Assembly (NCBI GenBank): GCA_038227745.1
Contig: JBBRPS010000587.1
Location: 1 to 6,653 of the forward strand
Reading direction: 5' to 3'
DNA: 6,653 nt
Origin: DASPXY01 sp038227745
GTDB lineage: Bacteria > Planctomycetota > Planctomycetia > Gemmatales > Gemmataceae
Numbering within the stretch: position 1 is the stretch's first letter; every line of letters starts with the position of its first letter. Below are positions 1-5,997 of this stretch, piece after piece. Both the position numbers and the translations under genes were made by a program. A model generated the notes under the pieces. It did no database searches. It was not told the DNA's origin and saw only the letters and a list, made by a program, of their open reading frames with translations.

Positions 1-419
1 GGCATCTGGCCGGCGTAGCGGTCGTCGGGCGGGAAGTAGGTGCCGCCGTAGAACGGCTTCAGGTCGGGCGTGAGGAAGACCGACATCGGCCAGCCGCCAT
101 GCCCGGTCATGAGCTGCACGGCCGTCATGTAGATCTGGTCGAGGTCCGGCCGCTCCTCGCGATCGACCTTGATCGGGACGAAGTGGTCGTTCAGGAACCG
201 GCCGACCTCGGGGTCCTCGAAGCTCTCGTGCTCCATGACGTGGCACCAGTGGCACGCGGAGTAGCCGATGCTGAGGAAGATGGGGCGGTCGAGCTCGCGG
301 GCGCGGCGCAGGGCCTCCTCGCCCCACGGGTACCAATCGACCGGGTTGTGGGCGTGCTGCCGCAGGTATGGGCTGGTTTCGTGGCTGAGGCGGTTGGTGA
401 AGGCCGGCTGCTGGCTCAT
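1..419 (-). CDS. Thioredoxin domain-containing protein, DUF255 (YyaL/SPATA20-like), N-terminal part
   Basis: The reading frame is open from the ATG at 419-417 to the left edge, giving 139 complete codons of a protein whose family is normally about 600-700 residues; the C-terminal part lies outside the window. The visible N terminus is the conserved thioredoxin-like DUF255 domain: NRLSHETSPYLRQHAHNPVD at residues 9-28, WYPWGEEAL just after, the CHWC redox-type motif at 56-59 followed by HVMEHESFED, then IKVDREERPDLDQIY, and GGWPMSVFLTPDLKPFYGGT at about 108-127. These blocks are diagnostic for the family. The start is supported by a GGAG eight bases upstream. Family members pair this thioredoxin-like domain with an (alpha/alpha)6-barrel similar to N-acylglucosamine 2-epimerase; the exact reaction is not established. 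It is divergent from the ROK kinase and shares the 276-bp region 420-695 with it. The identification is secure; the physiological role is not. Confidence 0.95.
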   Translation of the reverse strand, partial: MSQQPAFTNRLSHETSPYLRQHAHNPVDWYPWGEEALRRARELDRPIFLSIGYSACHWCHVMEHESFEDPEVGRFLNDHFVPIKVDREERPDLDQIYMTAVQLMTGHGGWPMSVFLTPDLKPFYGGTYFPPDDRYAGQM

Positions 420-695
420 GGTGCGCTCCGCGAGGAAAGAGTGCGGTCCCTTCTTTCATGATACGAAGTGGGCGGCCCGCGCCCGCCGCCGCGGCGCCTT
501 GATCTCTACGCCACCGCTGGGATAATCAAACCGGCGGCCCGCCGATCTTCCTTGCTTCTCGTGCCTCTTACTGAGGGCAGGACGGTCAAAGTTCGCTCGT
601 TTAGCCAGGCGGGACCCAGTATGCCGCCTGTCCTCGTTCCCGGCATGACGATTGCTACAGAAGAGATCGGTATAACCTTCAGGAAGGAACTCAAC

Positions 696-1766
696 ATGAC
701 AACCACCGATACCAATCCCTCCGGGGCGGCCTCGGGCGCGCAACCTACTGGAGAAACCCCTCCCGCACAGGTCCTGACCATCGACATCGCGGGGACTCGG
801 ACCGCCCCCCCGACCCCCGAGGGAGCGCCGGCTGGCCCGGTGCCCGCGACGCCTCCCGCGGAGGCGGCGCCGGGGCCGCAGCCGCCGGGGACGGCCGCCG
901 TCGGCGCGTCCCCGGCGGAGCCGTCCCCCGTCGAGGAGGCGGCCGAAGAGGCCGCCGAGGAGGCCGTGGTCGCGGAGGCCACCGCCACGACTCCCGCCGA
1001 GGCGAAGCTGAAAGACCGCCCTGCGGCGCAGGCCCCCCCCGCCTCGATCCTGGCCATCGACATCGGCGGCACGAAGGTCAAGATCCTGGCGACGGGACAG
1101 ACGGAGCCCCGCAAGGCGCCGACCGGCAAGGGCTTCACGCCGGCCCGGCTGGTCGAGACGATCCGGGAGCTGGCCGAGGGGTGGGAGTACGAGGCCCTGT
1201 CGATCGGCTACCCCGGCCTGGTGGGGTTCCAGGGGCCGCGCTCCGAGCCGGGGAACCTGGGGTCGGGGTGGGTCGGCTTCGACTTCGCCGCCGCTTTCAG
1301 CAAGCCGGTCAAGATGATCAACGACGCGGCCTTGCAGGCGCTGGGCAGCTACGAGGGCGGCCGCATGCTCTTCCTCGGCCTGGGCACCGGCCTGGGCTCG
1401 GCCCTCATCACGGGGAACGTCGTCGTCCCCCTCGAACTGGGCCGCCTGCTGTACGACACCGAGCGGACGCTCGGCGAGATGCTGGGGCGGCGCGGCCTGG
1501 CGCGGCTGGGCAAGGGAGAGTGGCGGCAGGCCGTCAACCGGGCGGTGGGCGCCCTGATGGGCGCCTTCGTGGTCGATTACGTCGTGATTGGCGGCGGCAA
1601 CGCCAAGCAAGTCAAGGACCTGCCCCCCGGGGCGCGCCGGGGCCACAACCTGACCGCCTTCCGGGGCGGGTTCCGCCTGTGGAGCCTGGAAGACTCCTGG
1701 GTCCTGGCCGCCAGCGGCGGCGAGTCCTCGCAACCGACCCCTCAGGAGGCGCTGCGGCTGCTCTGA
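696..1766 (+). CDS. ROK-family sugar kinase, polyphosphate glucokinase-like, with long Pro/Ala-rich N-terminal extension
   Basis: This 356-residue protein probably phosphorylates glucose or a related hexose in the cytoplasm, using ATP or polyphosphate. The C-terminal 240 residues carry ROK/PPGK motifs: phosphate-1 loop IDIGGTK at 121-127, catalytic-type Asp in INDA (D210), phosphate-2 loop LGTGLGS at 229-235, LELGRL at 246-251, and the adenosine-type motif VIGGGNAK at about 297-304. The Cys-rich zinc site of classical ROK kinases and repressors is absent, as in the PPGK branch, and there is no helix-turn-helix. The ATG at 696 is chosen because AGGAAGGA (681-688) lies just upstream. The same frame is open back to 468, but that part lacks conserved sequence. 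Odd points: residues 1-117 are low-complexity Pro/Ala/Glu, include VLTIDIAGTRT (26-36) as an echo of the true loop, and the His expected after ELG is Arg250. A TATAAC box at 671-676 could be a -10 element, with no convincing -35. Kinase family is confident; substrate and phosphoryl donor are inferred. Confidence 0.88.
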   Translation: MTTTDTNPSGAASGAQPTGETPPAQVLTIDIAGTRTAPPTPEGAPAGPVPATPPAEAAPGPQPPGTAAVGASPAEPSPVEEAAEEAAEEAVVAEATATTPAEAKLKDRPAAQAPPASILAIDIGGTKVKILATGQTEPRKAPTGKGFTPARLVETIRELAEGWEYEALSIGYPGLVGFQGPRSEPGNLGSGWVGFDFAAAFSKPVKMINDAALQALGSYEGGRMLFLGLGTGLGSALITGNVVVPLELGRLLYDTERTLGEMLGRRGLARLGKGEWRQAVNRAVGALMGAFVVDYVVIGGGNAKQVKDLPPGARRGHNLTAFRGGFRLWSLEDSWVLAASGGESSQPTPQEALRLL

Positions 1767-1781
1767 GAGTCTGTCCGGGAA

Positions 1782-1839
1782 GGGGGGAAAAGGTGTCTGG
1801 AACCCTCGAATTCCAAGGTTCCAGACACCTTTTCCCCCC
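1782..1839. repeat. Perfect 23-bp inverted repeat between convergent genes
   Basis: The arms 1782-1804 and 1817-1839 are perfect reverse complements around a 12-base loop (1805-1816) that contains GAATTC. Each arm reads from a G6 (or C6) run through AAAAGGTGTCTGGAACC. It sits 15 bases after the kinase stop and about 108 bases from the permease stop, so both converging transcripts would meet it. There is no U-tract beyond the stem (the T run is inside the arm), so a classical intrinsic terminator is unlikely. A REP-like dispersed palindrome, which could still block transcription in both directions, is the better guess. The flank 1840-1947 has no credible gene. Confidence 0.85.
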
Positions 1840-1947
1840 GAGGTGAGGGGGCCGGCGTCAAGAAGCGTGGAGTGAGCGCGAAACGGCAAGCCAGCTCCGA
1901 AATCTCTCTTCCCGGGTTACGGTCCCCCGCACGGTGAGGGAAGACAA

Positions 1948-4032
1948 TTAGCCGATGATCACGCGCGGGCGGCGCTCGGCGTTCGGCTCGGCCTCCACGA
2001 TCAGCTCGCGCACCTTCCACGGCACGTTGCCCTCGCCGAACGCCAGGTAACTCCAGCTCGCCGCCAGCAGGTCCATCTCCGACCAGCCGAAATGCACGCC
2101 CGGCGGCTTGCTCGACTTCGACATCTCCAGCGCCACCGACGCGATGGCGTGCGCCACCGACACGCACCGCGTCACCTTGATCACGAAGCGATTGCCCTCC
2201 TCGAATACCTGCACCAGCAGCCGCTGGTAGAAGTTGCTCGGGTCGTCCACCTCCACCTCGAGGAACACGATCTCCACGTCGGGGTCGAGTTGGTGGTCGC
2301 GGCGGATCGCCTCCTCCTTGCCGTCGCGCTCGTGCCGGCCCGGCCGGTGCGGTACCAGGATCGGGAAGTCCGCCATGCACAGACTGTCCCACAAAAACTT
2401 CGACTCCTCGTCCACGAAGTCGAAGCCGACCGTGCGCAGCTCGTCGGAGCGCAGGGCGCGCGCGAACACCGAGAACGTCAGGATGGTGACGATGAAGCCG
2501 AACGAGATCAGCAGGCCGCTCGGCGACATGGCGACCACCACGGCGGTCGTCGCCATGAAGACCACGGTGACCATGCCGTAGCGCAACGGCCGGCGCCGCC
2601 CCTGCCGCCGCCGCTCCTCGCGGAGCGACAGGAAGGTCACGGCCGCGGCGCTGGTCATCAGCACCATGACGCCCGTGGCGTAGGCGCCGCGCTGGTCGCT
2701 GACGCTCGCCCGGAAGTACATCGTCACCGCCAGGTTCACCAACGCGAACAGGCCCAGCAGCAGGCCCCACTTGTGCGCCCACTTCAGCTCCATGCCGAAG
2801 CGCAGCAGGAACTGCGGCAGCAGCACCGCCAGCGCCGTCATCACGCTGGTGCCCGCCAGGCTGAGGAGCATCACCGTCACGACGTCGTAGACGGTGCCGA
2901 AGACGGGGCCGAACGGCGGGCCGAGCGCCTCGGCGCGGGCCGCCTCCGCCGCGGCGCCGGGCACGGGGGCCAGCGCGCCGCCGTGCGCCAGGTAGGCCAG
3001 GGCGCGGTTGTCGGCCGGCCCCTTCGGGTTGAACGCCTCGGGTGGGATCAGCGTGCTCGTGACCAGTACGGAAGTCGGCAGGTAGACGGCCATGACGAGG
3101 GCGGCGACGACGAGCACCTTGCGCGTGTTGCGGATGCGGCCGCGCGGCTGCAGTTTGTCGTCGTCGGGGTCGCCTTTGACCTGCGGCATGACGATCAGGC
3201 TCATCTCGAAACCGCTCAGGCCCAGCGACAGTTGCGGCAGGAAGAGGAGACACAGCAGGCCAATCAGCAGCCCGCTGTGCGGCGCGCCCTCGAAGTCCGG
3301 CGTGCGCCAGTCGCCCTGCCACACCTGCTCCAGCCAGCCGGTGAAGCGCTCGGGCTGCTCGACCAGGCGGGCGAGGCCGGCGGCGACGACGAGGCCGTTG
3401 AGCAGCATGAAGGCGGCCACGATGGGCACGGCCACCGCCATGACGTTGCGGCTGAAGCCCTTGCGCAGCACCCACCAGAAGGCGAAGCCGACGACGGTGA
3501 GGAGCATCGTGACGACGAGTTGTTCGTTGAAGAAGCCGGTGACGCGGTCGCCGACGTAGGCCTGCCCCATCTCCTTGGCCCGCAGTGCCATGTTGGCCAG
3601 GGGCCTGTCCCGCTCGACGTAGGTGTTATGCAGGACGTGCTCGGCGGCGTCGGCCAGCGAGAGGCTCTTGATCATGATGAAGTCGGTGGCCGCGAAGCCG
3701 AGCAGGCCGAGGATGAGCGTCTTGCCGCGCCAGCCGCGGACGACCTGTTCGAGCAGGGCGATGGAGCCGGCGCCGTGGGCCGACTTGCCGGCGACGTAGG
3801 AATAGACCGGCAGGGCGCAGCACAGGGTGACGAGGACGACGACGACGGTGGCGAGGGGGGCGAGGCGGCCGGCGACCTGGAAGGAGATGGCCGGCTGGTA
3901 GGCGAGGGTGCTGAAGTAATCGACGCCGAGCAGGCACAGGACCCAGACCCAGTAGCTGGGCAGGGGCTTTTTGGGGGGCTCGGGCGTGCTGACGGGGCCG
4001 GCCGCCGTGGCGGGTGCGCTGGGGATGGTCAT
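1948..4032 (-). CDS. APC-superfamily permease with C-terminal soluble domain (KimA/amino-acid transporter-like)
   Basis: This is a 694-residue inner-membrane transporter. About twelve hydrophobic segments are visible near residues 27-45, 57-80, 104-124, 171-188, 196-220, 252-281, 305-329, 380-410, 422-440, 451-470, 485-502 and 506-525. Helix 1 contains LLGVDYFSTLAYQP (34-47), and GAGS (87-90) followed by TDFIMIKSLSLADA (116-129) matches the layout of APC amino-acid and KimA-type potassium carriers, where LSSDALSSVAY, a Gly-rich loop and a DY-containing third helix occupy the same places. Residues 530-694 are hydrophilic, acidic then mixed, and likely form a cytosolic regulatory domain. The substrate (amino acid, K+ or another cation) cannot be decided from sequence. 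The start is supported by TCCTCC (4037-4042), a GGAGGA ribosome-binding site on the minus strand. It is monocistronic by layout, convergent with the kinase. The long plus-strand ORF antisense to it is a composition shadow. Confidence 0.9.
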   Translation of the reverse strand: MTIPSAPATAAGPVSTPEPPKKPLPSYWVWVLCLLGVDYFSTLAYQPAISFQVAGRLAPLATVVVVLVTLCCALPVYSYVAGKSAHGAGSIALLEQVVRGWRGKTLILGLLGFAATDFIMIKSLSLADAAEHVLHNTYVERDRPLANMALRAKEMGQAYVGDRVTGFFNEQLVVTMLLTVVGFAFWWVLRKGFSRNVMAVAVPIVAAFMLLNGLVVAAGLARLVEQPERFTGWLEQVWQGDWRTPDFEGAPHSGLLIGLLCLLFLPQLSLGLSGFEMSLIVMPQVKGDPDDDKLQPRGRIRNTRKVLVVAALVMAVYLPTSVLVTSTLIPPEAFNPKGPADNRALAYLAHGGALAPVPGAAAEAARAEALGPPFGPVFGTVYDVVTVMLLSLAGTSVMTALAVLLPQFLLRFGMELKWAHKWGLLLGLFALVNLAVTMYFRASVSDQRGAYATGVMVLMTSAAAVTFLSLREERRRQGRRRPLRYGMVTVVFMATTAVVVAMSPSGLLISFGFIVTILTFSVFARALRSDELRTVGFDFVDEESKFLWDSLCMADFPILVPHRPGRHERDGKEEAIRRDHQLDPDVEIVFLEVEVDDPSNFYQRLLVQVFEEGNRFVIKVTRCVSVAHAIASVALEMSKSSKPPGVHFGWSEMDLLAASWSYLAFGEGNVPWKVRELIVEAEPNAERRPRVIIG

Positions 4033-4048
4033 GGGGTCCTCCGCCTGA

Positions 4049-4078
4049 ATTCTACGCAGGGACGGTGGGAGGAACCAA
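4049..4078 (-). promoter_or_regulatory. Possible promoter of the APC permease
   Basis: Read on the minus strand, TTGGTT (4073-4078) and TAGAAT (4049-4054) are separated by 18 bases. The -10 is good (5/6 to the sigma-70 consensus) and the -35 is weak (3/6). Transcription would start near 4042, leaving a leader of only about 10 bases that begins at the ribosome-binding site, so this is tentative. Confidence 0.25.
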
Positions 4079-4079
4079 G

Positions 4080-4100
4080 GAGTACCGAGTACCGAGTACT
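4080..4100. repeat. Three tandem copies of a GAGTACC heptamer
   Basis: GAGTACC occurs at 4080-4086 and 4087-4093, followed by GAGTACT at 4094-4100. The array lies immediately upstream of the possible -35 element of the permease. It could be an intergenic simple repeat or a set of phased binding sites; the sequence alone does not decide. A 6-bp hairpin (GTAGGG 4123-4128, CCCTAC 4137-4142) follows. Confidence 0.7.
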
Positions 4101-4355
4101 GGGGAAACTGAGGTGATGCGGGGTAGGGGGGTCGTACCCTACTCGCTACTTGGCAGCGGGCCTTTGACGCGCGGCGCGGGCGCTACCCTTGCCTATTGCC
4201 GGAGACCGCCGTAGAACACGCCTGCCGCGCCACGGGGCGCGAGCAGGTTCTGGGGCCCAGGTCTAGCTCGGCGTTCTGCGCCGTGGGCGGCGTTGCGCTG
4301 CCCGAGCGTCTGGCTCCACATGCTTCAGAGGGAGGGCTGTTTCAGGCCCGCTGAT

Positions 4356-4440
4356 CGGCCCGGGGTCACCCGGGTAGTCGGTGGCCTGGAGCGACCCCGC
4401 CGACCGTGGTCCCACCGACTACCCGGGTGACCCCGGGCCG
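4356..4440. repeat. Perfect 29-bp inverted repeat with 27-base loop
   Basis: Arms 4356-4384 and 4412-4440 are perfect reverse complements, very GC-rich and rich in CCCGGG, with the loop at 4385-4411. The loop contains its own small GACC-GT-GGTC hairpin (4402-4411). A stem this long and exact implies either recent origin (a REP- or MITE-like palindrome) or selection for RNA or cruciform structure. Shorter stems flank it in register (4330-4338 with 4452-4460). Confidence 0.9.
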
Positions 4441-4496
4441 GCGGTCCCGAGAGCCCTCCCCCTCCCAGGTCGCGCAGTAGACGCCTCAGAGCCACG

Positions 4497-4531
4497 AGGG
4501 CCGCTCGGCAAGCAGCCAAGCGGCCCTTTTT
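4497..4531 (+). terminator. Rho-independent terminator, plus strand
   Basis: AGGGCCGCT (4497-4505) pairs perfectly with AGCGGCCCT (4519-4527) around a 13-base loop, and a five-T run (4527-4531) follows on the plus strand. There is no matching A-tract on the left, so it works in the plus direction only. It therefore does not serve the minus-strand genes on either side and points to a plus-strand transcript from 4033-4496. Confidence 0.7.
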
Positions 4532-4557
4532 GTCCGTCCGCCGGCGTGGTCCGGGAC

Positions 4558-5623
4558 TCAACCGCCCGTGTTGAAGAACTCATCGCTCGACTTGAACAGC
4601 ACGTCGATCTGTTCCTGCAGGAGCCCGCTCATCCCCCAGACGTCCAGTTCCGCCTGCGTCGGCTGCCGGTGCAGCAGCGTCGTGTATAGTGGAGGCAGTT
4701 GACTTCTTCCTCCCCTCGCCCCTGTACGCGGGGGCGGCACGCGGTGCCGCCGTCGGCCGCCGCGCTGCCGGCCTCGGTGCTCGCGACGGTCTCCGTGCCG
4801 GAGAGGGTCTCCTGGTAGGCGCCGGTGCTGGGGTCCTCGGTCGTGGCCGTTGTGGCCGCCGCGTGCTGCTGCGCGCCCCCTCGGGGCCGCTCTCCTGCTC
4901 GGCGGCGGTGGTGTCCCGGACGGCCTGCGTCTGCGTGCCCCCGCAGACGGTCGTCCGCTGCGTGGAGGTCGTGTCGGTCGTGACGTCGGCGCTCCCGCTG
5001 CTGCCCCAGTGGTCGACACCATCGACCTCGGTGCCGGCCTCGTGCAGGGCCGCCTGGTGCTGGAACGTCCGCCCGGTCGTGGTGCCGCCGGCCGTCTCCT
5101 GGTACGCGGACGTCTCGGCGTCGGTCTGGTCCACCGCGAGTTGCTCGTCGTCGTGCGCGTCGGCGGTGCCGCCCACGTCCGCTTCGCTGAAGGTGCCCGC
5201 CGCCGCTTCGCGGAACGAGTCGTCGGCGGTGGCCGTGGCGGTGAACGTGCCGCTCACGGGGGCGCCGGTGTCCGGGTCGGGGCGCGCGAAGGTGCCGCGG
5301 GCGCTGACAGTCAGGTGGTCGCTGGCGGCGGCGGTGAGGGTGTCGTGGCCCTGGTCGCTGGCGGTGTGCCCGGCGGCGCCGTCGGCGCCGGCGTAGGTGC
5401 CGTCTTCGGAGAGGTCGTAGCGGCGGTCGTCGATGTCGCGAAGGGTGAGGGTCGCGTCGGTGGTGGCGCCCGTGGCGGGGTCGATGCCGTGGACGGTGAC
5501 GTCCTCCTGCTCACTGACGTGCTCGCTGCTGCCGGCGTCCACGGTGTCGTGGCCCTGGCGGCTATCGCTGTGCCCAGCGTCGGCGTAGGTCCTGGACGCA
5601 CCTGGGCACGCGGCTCGAAGCAT
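4558..5623 (-). pseudogene. Broken or mis-sequenced repeat protein with DUF4214-like C-terminal tail
   Basis: The sense frame from about 5590 down to 4880 encodes an acidic Thr/Ala/Asp/Gly-rich protein with three diverged repeats of about 66 residues. They begin TYADAGHSDSRQGHDT, TYAGADGAAGHTASDQGHDT and TFSEADVGGTADAHDDEQ, with DPATGATTDATLT and DPDTGAPVSGTFT at equivalent places in the first two. Below 4876 the sensible reading moves to another frame (TEDPSTGAYQETLSGTETVA), and below about 4730 to a third, which ends YTTLLHRQPTQAELDVW then FKSSDEFFNTGG and the stop TGA at 4558-4560. That tail matches the DUF4214 pattern seen at the ends of large surface or secreted proteins. Each switch needs one extra base at a 5-base homopolymer (4876-4880, 4730-4734). 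The ATG at 5621-5623 has no ribosome-binding site and the first 11 residues are unrelated to the repeats, so the 5' end is probably also lost. Function unknown; an extracellular or adhesive role is only a guess. Confidence 0.6.
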
Positions 5624-5655
5624 ACGAATTTGACAAAGCGTAGGCTCCGAGCCGC
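5610..5655. repeat. Imperfect 17-bp inverted repeat at the edge of the lower-GC segment
   Basis: The arms GCGGCTCGAAGCATACG (5610-5626) and CGTAGGCTCCGAGCCGC (5639-5655) pair at 15 of 17 positions around a 12-base A/T-rich loop. It lies 24 bases past the stop of the 102-residue gene and coincides with the point where the repeat protein loses its homology. No T-run follows on the minus strand, so it is a weak terminator at best. It may mark a recombination boundary. Confidence 0.6.
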
Positions 5656-5679
5656 ATCCCCTTTAGGCTTCGTCCCCCT

Positions 5680-5988
5680 TTATGCTTCGGCGATGTTCCA
5701 CCCCTCTACTTTCCCGGTAGGAAGCCCCAGCACCTTGGGTTTGGAACAGAGGATTCGGACCACATTTGGATCATGAGGGTTACTCAGCATTTCGATGCCG
5801 ACGATCTCCACCTCTTCTTCCGAACCGGGGCCGGACAGCCGCACCCTTTTCCCTGTAGAGAGCGATCCTCGTTCTACACGAATATCCAGGCCGATCCGTC
5901 CTCTGAGGGCGGATGCGGGGAAAAGCCCGCCAAGGTCAGTGATCTCGACGACTGTGGCAACCAGCTTGTTGGTGATGGTTCTTGTCAT
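5680..5988 (-). CDS. 102-residue EF-Tu domain II-like protein, candidate immunity protein of the adjacent toxin
   Basis: This small soluble protein has no signal peptide and no membrane segment. Residues 30-67 (G-R-I, then RVERGSLSTGKRVRL, then EEEVEIVGIEM) closely follow the pattern of elongation factor Tu domain II, where GRVERG, VGxEVEIVGI and GVEMF occur in the same order. It is therefore probably a small translation-factor-type beta barrel, ending KVEGWNIAEA. It has no G domain, so it cannot be a translation GTPase. The ATG at 5988 lies 9 bases after the toxin stop, and AGGG within the end of the toxin gene gives a ribosome-binding site, so the two are probably co-transcribed and coupled. 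Position directly after a C-terminal toxin domain is the standard place for an immunity gene. The immunity role is inferred from context only; I do not recognise a named immunity family. Its base composition (37/60 G/C in 5881-5940) is below that of the window's other genes. Confidence 0.75.
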   Translation of the reverse strand: MTRTITNKLVATVVEITDLGGLFPASALRGRIGLDIRVERGSLSTGKRVRLSGPGSEEEVEIVGIEMLSNPHDPNVVRILCSKPKVLGLPTGKVEGWNIAEA

Positions 5989-5997
5989 AATGCTACC

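Larger units (their letters stand above)
4213..4531 (+). ncRNA. Candidate structured RNA ending in an intrinsic terminator
   Basis: The 525-bp gap 4033-4557 has no credible protein gene, but from 4213 it folds densely. Hairpin A pairs 4221-4231 with 4236-4247 (one bulged A, ACGG loop) and is extended by AGAA (4213-4216) with TTCT (4248-4251). A long nested arm follows: GCGTCT 4306-4311 with AGACGC 4479-4484; 4330-4338 with 4452-4460 (9 bp); CCGC 4348-4351 with GCGG 4441-4444; then a perfect 29-bp stem 4356-4384 with 4412-4440. A plus-strand terminator hairpin with a T run closes the region at 4497-4531. An intrinsic terminator with no upstream plus-strand gene implies a plus-strand transcript. 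I searched by eye for hallmark motifs of RNase P RNA, tmRNA, 6S and SRP RNA and found none. No convincing promoter was found, so the 5' end is a guess. It could instead be a stack of mobile palindromes. Confidence 0.35.

Noticed and set aside
468..695. Longer N terminus for the ROK kinase
   Set aside because: The in-frame 76 codons have no conserved sequence, and a good ribosome-binding site precedes the ATG at 696.
456..1889. 477-codon minus-strand frame over the kinase
   Set aside because: Antisense to a clearly recognised ROK kinase; low-complexity Arg/Gly composition.
1742..3475. 577-codon minus-strand frame overlapping the permease
   Set aside because: Arg/Ala/Gly-rich frame-shifted shadow of the permease, running on into the inverted repeat; no domain.
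2092..4116. 674-codon open frame on the plus strand
   Set aside because: It lies antisense to the permease gene, is His/Gln/Arg/Glu-rich with no recognisable domain, and has the frame relation expected as a shadow of high-GC codon use.
4164..4189. TTGACG and TACCCT as a plus-strand promoter for the candidate RNA
   Set aside because: The spacer is only 14 bases, too short for a normal sigma-70 promoter.
4506..4527. AAGCAGCC-containing loop as an SRP RNA domain IV
   Set aside because: The required GGAAG tetraloop context and the symmetric internal loop are absent; it is the loop of the terminator hairpin.
4689..5776. Plus-strand frames of 235 and 308 codons
   Set aside because: Antisense to the repeat-protein gene, which alone shows internal repeats and a DUF4214-like end; the plus products are Val/Gly/Arg shadows.
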